Of a stretch of 58,730 nucleotides of DNA, positions 53,931-58,730 are shown piece by piece. Within the stretch, counting starts at the first letter, position 1. The number at the start of each line of letters is the position of its first letter. The translations under genes were made by a program, and so were the position numbers. The notes under the pieces were generated by a model. That model was not told the origin of the DNA, made no database searches, and was given only the letters and a program-made list of their open reading frames with translations. Where the stretch lies: NCBI GenBank assembly GCA_002437435.1, contig DJPV01000068.1, positions 1-58,730 on the forward strand. The letters are read 5' to 3'. The DNA is from Lachnospiraceae bacterium UBA6403 (GTDB taxonomy: Bacteria > Bacillota > Clostridia > Lachnospirales > Lachnospiraceae).

Positions 53931-54031
53931 ATAAATGAATAATCTACCTTGAAAATGTAAATCCTTTTCTTATGAGGCCTAAGAAAAAATCCGTTTGACG
54001 GACAGGCAGACATAAGCAGGAGGAACATGAT

Positions 54032-54808
54032 ATGGCACTGAACAGGGTAGTGATATGTGGTGTGAATACAGCCAGACTTCCGTTACTGACAGACAGGGAA
54101 AAGGATGAATTGTTTGACAGAATCGAGCAGGGAGATATGGCTGCCAGAGAGACCTTTATCAAGGGTAATCTGCGACTGGTTCTGAGTGTGATCCAGAGAT
54201 TTTCAAATTCAAATGAGAACCCTGACGATCTGTTTCAGGTTGGATGCATAGGATTAATAAAAGCAATTGATAATTTTGACCGGAGTCTGGATGTGAAGTT
54301 TTCGACATATGCAGTTCCGATGATACTTGGAGAATGCCGGAGATATCTGCGGGATAATAACAGTATCCGGGTATCCCGGTCGTTAAGGGATATTGCATAT
54401 AAGGCGATCTATACAAAGGATGCTTTATTAAAGAAACTGGATAGGGAACCGACCGTGGATGAAATTGCAAAGGAGATCGATGTTGCACCGGAAGATATCA
54501 CGACAGCACTGGATGCCATATCAACACCGGTTTCATTATATGAGCCGGTTTATCAGGAAGGCGGAGACACGTTATATATCGTAGATCAGTTAAGTGATAA
54601 AAAAAATAAAGAAGAAAACTGGGTAGAAAATATTTCATTGAAAGAGGCAATGAAGAAATTAAATGAGAGAGAATATAATATTCTAAAACTCCGTTTTTTT
54701 GAAGGAAAGACCCAAACTGAAGTCGCATCAGAGATTGCCATTTCGCAGGCACAGGTCAGCCGTATCGAAAAGAGTGCGATCAAATCGCTAAAAGGCTACC
54801 TTCGTTGA
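54032..54808 (+). CDS. sigG: RNA polymerase sporulation sigma factor SigG
   Basis: A 258-residue late forespore sigma factor. It begins NRVVICGVNTARLPLL, the VxICGVxT box special to sigma-G, then region 2 DDLFQVGCIGLIKAIDNFD and KFSTYAVPMILGECRRYLRDNN, and region 4 EGKTQTEVASEIAISQAQVSRIEKSAI. GCAGGAGG precedes the ATG. It shows that the host carries sporulation genes. It is not next to sigE/spoIIGA as in Bacillus and Clostridium, which indicates a rearranged locus. Confidence 0.93.
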   Translation: MALNRVVICGVNTARLPLLTDREKDELFDRIEQGDMAARETFIKGNLRLVLSVIQRFSNSNENPDDLFQVGCIGLIKAIDNFDRSLDVKFSTYAVPMILGECRRYLRDNNSIRVSRSLRDIAYKAIYTKDALLKKLDREPTVDEIAKEIDVAPEDITTALDAISTPVSLYEPVYQEGGDTLYIVDQLSDKKNKEENWVENISLKEAMKKLNEREYNILKLRFFEGKTQTEVASEIAISQAQVSRIEKSAIKSLKGYLR

Positions 54809-54817
54809 TATACGGAC

Positions 54818-55015
54818 AATAAAGAGACATTTATATCTTTGTTACGCAGAGCATTTTCATTCTATTTTACGCTGTATAACTTCGAACTAACCTCGGCTAA
54901 TAGCCTTGGTAAGGTCTCAGTTATCACGTAGCGGTACTAAACTCACCGCTTGGCGGTTCGTTAAGGACCGACGTGAAAAGAGGTCTGCTACACAAAATAT
55001 AAATGTCTCTTTATT
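54818..55015. repeat. Palindromic element C (~198 bp) after sigG
   Basis: Perfect 19-bp terminal inverted repeats (54818-54836 and 54997-55015, AATAAAGAGACATTTATAT) lead into imperfect arms and an interior with further stems (ACCTCGGCT/AGCCttGGT; CACCGC/GCGGT). It ends T-rich, so it may also end sigG transcription. Its core shows no clear match to elements A and B. Confidence 0.75.
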
Positions 55016-55078
55016 TGTTTGTAGATAAATTGTTATTCATTATAATTTATTTAATTTATCGTAACTGTTTGATTTGCC

Positions 55079-55309
55079 TTATTTGTTATTGTTTTTTGCT
55101 TCTAGCTGTGATTTGGCTTCGGTGGCAAGTTCTGCCATATAGTCCTGAACGGTTGTACTGCCGGTGTCACTGTTTTTCATGAGATTTGCTTTCAGCTTTT
55201 CTACTTCCTCAAGTGGAAGATCACTCATCATGGAAACTTCGGCCGGGTCGATGTGGACATTTAACATTCGTTCAGCCAGATCGTATTTTGCTTTTGTTGT
55301 TCGGTTCAA
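55079..55309 (-). CDS. Small protein of unknown function downstream of argH
   Basis: A 76-residue acidic-basic mixed protein (KYDLAERMLNVHIDPAEVSMM at the centre, poly-Asn/Lys end KNNNK). I do not recognise a family; LPLEEVEKLKANLM looks like a helical segment. It uses a TTG start at 55309 with AAGGAG 11 bases upstream, beginning 15 bases after the argH stop, so it is the second gene of an argH operon. No in-frame ATG exists upstream. Confidence 0.5.
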   Translation of the reverse strand: MNRTTKAKYDLAERMLNVHIDPAEVSMMSDLPLEEVEKLKANLMKNSDTGSTTVQDYMAELATEAKSQLEAKNNNK

Positions 55310-55324
55310 TTCTGCTTCATCTCC

Positions 55325-56710
55325 TTACTTATTCAGGTCTTTCAGATAGGCTTCGTTGATCTCGATGATCTTATTCATGGCTTCCGGTCCCGGAGCACCG
55401 ATCGTATTACGTTTATTTACACATTCTTCCATACTGATCGCCTGATAGATGTCATCTTCAAATACAGGACAGATTGCCTTGTAATCATCTAATGGAAGTT
55501 CATCCAGTGAGATATTCCGTTTGATACAGGTAAGAACCAGTTCACCTACGATGCCGTGAGCATCCCGGAATGGAACACCGTGGTTTACCAGATAGTCAGC
55601 AGCATCCGTAGCATTTGTGAATCCGTTCTTTGCAGATGCTTCCATACGGTCTTTATTTACAGTCATAGTCTTTATCATACCATTAAACAATGCGATACAT
55701 CCCTTTACAGTGTCAATCGCATCAAAGGTAAATTCCTTATCTTCCTGCATATCCTTATTATAAGCAAGCGGGATTCCCTTCATTGTGGTAAGGAGAGAAG
55801 TCAATGCGCCATAGACACGTCCTGTCTTACCACGAACCAGCTCTGCGATATCAGGGTTCTTTTTCTGTGGCATGATCGAGCTTCCTGTGCTGTATGCGTC
55901 ATCCAGTTCGACGAACTGATATTCATTTGTATTCCAGATAATGATCTCCTCTGAAAAACGGCTCAGATGCATCATGATTGTTGAAAGTGCAGATAATAAT
56001 TCGATGCAGTAATCGCGGTCTGCAACAGAATCCATACTGTTCAGGGTAGGACCTGCAAAGTCAAGCAGGGAAGCAGTTAATTCACGATCCAGAGGGTAGG
56101 TTGTGCCGGCTAATGCACCGGAACCCAGTGGACAGTAGTTCATTCTTGTATAGATATCACACAGACGACTGTAATCACGTTTGAACATCTCCATGTATGC
56201 ACCGAAATGATGGGCGAGAGTGATCGGCTGCGCTTTCTGTAAATGTGTAAATCCAGGCATATATGTATGGATATGTTCTTTCATCAGGGAATGTAAGGTG
56301 TTCATTAATTCCAGAACAAGAGCTTTGATCTCGATGATCTCATCTCTGACATAGAGCTTCATATCAAGAGCTACCTGATCGTTACGGCTTCTTCCGGTAT
56401 GCAGTTTCTTGCCGGTATCGCCGATACGGTCGATCAGATTTGCCTCTACAAAACTGTGGATATCTTCATATTTGGATGTGATCTCGAGTGTACCATTTTC
56501 TACATCGGTAAGAATGCTGTTTAAGCCGTCGATGATCTGATCACGTTCTGCTTCTGTAAGGATGCCGGATGCTGCAAGCATGGTAACATGTGCGATACTT
56601 CCACGGATATCCTGTTTATAGAACTTCTGATCAAAAGAGATCGAAGCATTGAAATTATATACTAACTGGTCTGTTTCCTTGGTGAAACGACCACCCCAGA
56701 GCTGTGCCAT
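55325..56710 (-). CDS. argH: Argininosuccinate lyase
   Basis: A 461-residue enzyme that splits argininosuccinate into arginine and fumarate, last step of arginine synthesis. The family signature GSSIMPQKKNPD is present, with MAQLWGGRFTKETD at the N-terminus, HTGRSRNDQVALDMKLY, and the catalytic-His loop GFTHLQKAQPITLAHH. The size is standard. No argG is in the window. It is on the minus strand, between sigG and a divergent transglutaminase-like gene; about 200 bases separate the two starts. Confidence 0.96.
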   Translation of the reverse strand: MAQLWGGRFTKETDQLVYNFNASISFDQKFYKQDIRGSIAHVTMLAASGILTEAERDQIIDGLNSILTDVENGTLEITSKYEDIHSFVEANLIDRIGDTGKKLHTGRSRNDQVALDMKLYVRDEIIEIKALVLELMNTLHSLMKEHIHTYMPGFTHLQKAQPITLAHHFGAYMEMFKRDYSRLCDIYTRMNYCPLGSGALAGTTYPLDRELTASLLDFAGPTLNSMDSVADRDYCIELLSALSTIMMHLSRFSEEIIIWNTNEYQFVELDDAYSTGSSIMPQKKNPDIAELVRGKTGRVYGALTSLLTTMKGIPLAYNKDMQEDKEFTFDAIDTVKGCIALFNGMIKTMTVNKDRMEASAKNGFTNATDAADYLVNHGVPFRDAHGIVGELVLTCIKRNISLDELPLDDYKAICPVFEDDIYQAISMEECVNKRNTIGAPGPEAMNKIIEINEAYLKDLNK

Positions 56711-56909
56711 AATATAGTTCCTCTTTTCTCTAAAATTATTTTAACTGTTTCATTTTACAACAGGATGAGTGCTTAATCAACAAAAACAGAGATCAGCAGA
56801 CGAATTTTGTAGTGTAAATATCAAATTTTTATGAAAAAGATATTTACTGGTTTACAGCAGTTGCAGACAGATGATAAAATAACCTAAATTGTCAGAATGG
56901 ATGGATTAG

Positions 56910-57977
56910 ATGAAGAAAAGACATTTTATTTTGAAAGGAATCATTACCGCTCTTGTGCTGGTTGTTCTTTTCTATGTCGGAAGGTGGGCATTTTTTAATA
57001 TATTTCATCGGCAGGATGTTGTAGACGGACTGGTAGCATTACGGACGGACGTAATGCGGTCGATGGAGGACGGAAACGATTCCGACATCTTTTATGTGAA
57101 AAATGTAAAGATAAAAGATATTAGTGATATCAATAAATATGTGGATTCGGCATTTGGAAGCGTAGATACCTATCGGGTACTTGTTTCATCCGGTAATTAT
57201 CTGGCAATTCAGCTTTCTTTTGATCGGAGTGAGAATTATTATGTGATCAGGAAGGTACTTTTTGATGAAGAGATACCATCGGATAAAAAGAAGGCGCTTG
57301 CCATATATGATGCATATATGGAATTTTACCAGACCTGCATTAAAGAACCGATGAGTGATTTTGACAAAGAGGTGGCGGTACATGACTATCTGATAAAAAA
57401 CTGTGTATATGGTTTTCCGGAGGAACAGCAGGATGCATATGACGCATATGGTGTCCTTGTATCCCATAAGGCAGTATGCGATGGTTATTCGGAAGCATTT
57501 TTTATGCTTATGACCTGTCTTGATATTCCATGTGATATTGTCGTTGGAACAGCAGATGGTGATCTGCATGCCTGGAATCAGGTTGAACTTGGAGGCAAAT
57601 GGTATAATATCGATCTGACCTGGGACGATGCAGTTCCTGATATGGGATCGTATATAAAACATACATATTTTAACCTGACGGACGAGGTACTTGCAGAAAA
57701 TCATACATGGGAACGGGAGTTTTACCGTACCTGTACAGATACAGATATGAATTATTATGTGAAGACATTTGCTGCATTTGACGATTTTGAAGCATATCAG
57801 CGAGGAATCATGAAGCAGATCGGACGCTCAGATGTGTTAGAAGCAATGGTATATAATATGGATACTGAAAGACCGGATCTGTCATTTCTTTATAACAGTC
57901 CGGCTATAAAGAAACTTAAATATCTTGTTGAAGATATGGGAGAATATTATGTGATAGTTGTATATATAAACACATGA
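56910..57977 (+). CDS. Transglutaminase-like cysteine peptidase domain protein, membrane-anchored
   Basis: A 355-residue protein with one N-terminal membrane helix (GIITALVLVVLFYVGRWAFF) and a transglutaminase-like fold. The catalytic Cys lies in KAVCDGYSEAFF, the His in LHAWNQVEL and the Asp in YNIDLTWDD, a complete triad spaced as in bacterial transglutaminase/protease homologues. It probably acts outside the membrane as a peptidase or amidase on wall or surface proteins. The ribosome binding site is weak (GGATGGATTAG). It is divergent from argH. Confidence 0.82.
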   Translation: MKKRHFILKGIITALVLVVLFYVGRWAFFNIFHRQDVVDGLVALRTDVMRSMEDGNDSDIFYVKNVKIKDISDINKYVDSAFGSVDTYRVLVSSGNYLAIQLSFDRSENYYVIRKVLFDEEIPSDKKKALAIYDAYMEFYQTCIKEPMSDFDKEVAVHDYLIKNCVYGFPEEQQDAYDAYGVLVSHKAVCDGYSEAFFMLMTCLDIPCDIVVGTADGDLHAWNQVELGGKWYNIDLTWDDAVPDMGSYIKHTYFNLTDEVLAENHTWEREFYRTCTDTDMNYYVKTFAAFDDFEAYQRGIMKQIGRSDVLEAMVYNMDTERPDLSFLYNSPAIKKLKYLVEDMGEYYVIVVYINT

Positions 57978-58068
57978 TTTTGATTTTATAGATATAGATA
58001 CCCATTATAGGATGGGAGAAAGGAAAACTCAATACCTGATGAACAGGATTGGGTGAAGCGTGATAGAC

Positions 58069-58593
58069 ATGAGTAAGAAAGAATTTATGGATCAGCTCAG
58101 AGAAGGGCTGGATGGCAATGTATCATATGAGAAATATCGTGAAACAATAGAATATTATGAGTCTTATTTCCAGAGAAAACTAGCGGAAGGTAAGACGGAA
58201 GAAGAGATCGTTGCGGAACTTGGTTCCGGTCGATTGATCGCAAAGACGATCGTTGATACTGCTGGGACAGATCGGACGAAACAGAGTTATACTTATACAG
58301 AGACAGCAGGCGGCAGACGTGGAAGCGTGAGCCGGGATGGAGAAGATGAGCCAAAGGGCTGGCATGTCAAAATGGATGAAAACGGAAATACCAGTGTCTG
58401 CTTTGGAAAACTTGATTTTTCTACGACACTTGGTAAGGTTGTGATCGGAATCGGACTTATTTTATTACTTGCACTGATCATATTGCTCGTTGTGATCGGA
58501 GTTAAGATCCTTGTATATGTGATCATTCCGGTTGCTGCAATTTTGTTTATCGTGAACCTGATCATCAGTCTGATCGACAATCATCGAATGTAG
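58069..58593 (+). CDS. DUF1700 (HAAS-domain) membrane protein
   Basis: A ~174-residue protein. MSKKEFMDQLREGL with ETIEYYESYFQRK and EEEIVAELGSGRLIAKTI form the HAAS cytoplasmic domain; after a Gly/Arg-rich linker come two long hydrophobic helices (residues ~120-165). Such proteins usually pair with a PadR-type regulator and a DUF4097 protein; neither is seen nearby in the window. I choose the ATG at 58069, but a GTG at 58060 with GGGTG just before it is possible. Confidence 0.78.
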   Translation: MSKKEFMDQLREGLDGNVSYEKYRETIEYYESYFQRKLAEGKTEEEIVAELGSGRLIAKTIVDTAGTDRTKQSYTYTETAGGRRGSVSRDGEDEPKGWHVKMDENGNTSVCFGKLDFSTTLGKVVIGIGLILLLALIILLVVIGVKILVYVIIPVAAILFIVNLIISLIDNHRM

Positions 58594-58648
58594 CCTGAAG
58601 CAGGATTTTTGACAGATAAAAAAGTTTTAAAAAAGTTGAAAAAAGTTC

Positions 58649-58677
58649 TTGACAATTATCGGTATATCCCTTATACT
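58649..58677 (+). promoter_or_regulatory. Near-consensus promoter of the tRNA gene
   Basis: TTGACA (58649-58654) and TATACT (58672-58677) with a 17-base spacer; a start near 58684 would leave a 28-base 5' leader before the tRNA, to be cut by RNase P. Confidence 0.9.
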
Positions 58678-58711
58678 AGCAAAGGTGTTCGACAGAGAGC
58701 ACAAACGAAAT

Positions 58712-58730
58712 GGGATCTTAGCTCAGCTGG
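58712..58730 (+). tRNA. tRNA gene, 5' end only
   Basis: The last 19 bases start with GGGATCT (acceptor strand), TA, and AGCTCAGCTGG, the standard D-arm of bacterial tRNAs. The window ends inside the D-loop, so the anticodon is not visible; Val is a reasonable guess in Lachnospiraceae from the GGGATC acceptor, but this is not shown here. Confidence 0.85.

Overview
The window looks like a chromosomal segment of a low-to-moderate G+C, Gram-positive gut anaerobe of the Clostridia, most likely Lachnospiraceae; I cannot name the genus. The reasons are strong AGGAGG-type ribosome binding sites with frequent GTG/TTG starts, a sporulation sigma-G gene, a pyruvate phosphate dikinase gene, a single-chain glycyl-tRNA synthetase, an M16C presequence-protease-like peptidase, and a very large secreted protein ending in Ig-like domains.

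Layout. 0-3 kb: an alpha/beta hydrolase, then a manganese-type (yybP-ykoY) riboswitch with terminator ahead of a CaCA cation exchanger and a GDT1-type Mn2+ exporter. 3-11.5 kb: an AT-rich accessory stretch with four GNAT acetyltransferases, a DUF4160/DUF2442 pair, GyrI-like, PPC-domain and CPBP-protease genes, a deletion scar joining an acetyltransferase start to a hydrolase end, a Phd/RelE toxin-antitoxin pair, and a three-gene run (ATC hydrolase-like, deformylase-like, unknown). 11.5-20.3 kb: a polyamine locus with a GAF-LuxR regulator, a P-II-like protein, PotABCD uptake, an aldehyde dehydrogenase and a putrescine aminotransferase; together these would import putrescine and convert it through 4-aminobutanal to GABA. 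Three of its transcription units begin with a short leader carrying an intrinsic terminator.

20.3-33 kb: mostly core genes (rhomboid protease, glycerate kinase, cdd, M16C peptidase, era-recO, glyS, ppdK), interrupted by a histidine kinase fragment and a 153-bp palindromic element. 33-44.5 kb: a CDF transporter, a nonsense-interrupted hybrid kinase fragment, an SGNH hydrolase, a ~2,550-residue exported multidomain protein, and a membrane protein broken by one in-frame TGA, divergent from a LysR regulator with a clear T-N11-A operator. 44.5-58.7 kb: a GH13 enzyme with an unusual helical insertion, two ~230-bp palindromes sharing a 53-bp core in opposite orientation, a tubulin/FtsZ-like GTPase, a Sfp-type PPTase, an XRE regulator, prfC, sigG, a third long palindrome, argH on the minus strand, a transglutaminase-like protein, a DUF1700 protein and the first 19 bases of a tRNA gene behind a near-consensus promoter.

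The best candidates for something undescribed are the A/B palindrome family (47.5-48.0 kb), the repeated use of terminators in short leaders around the polyamine genes, the P-II-like protein in a polyamine operon, and the solitary tubulin-like GTPase. All functional calls rest on motif reading without database searches.
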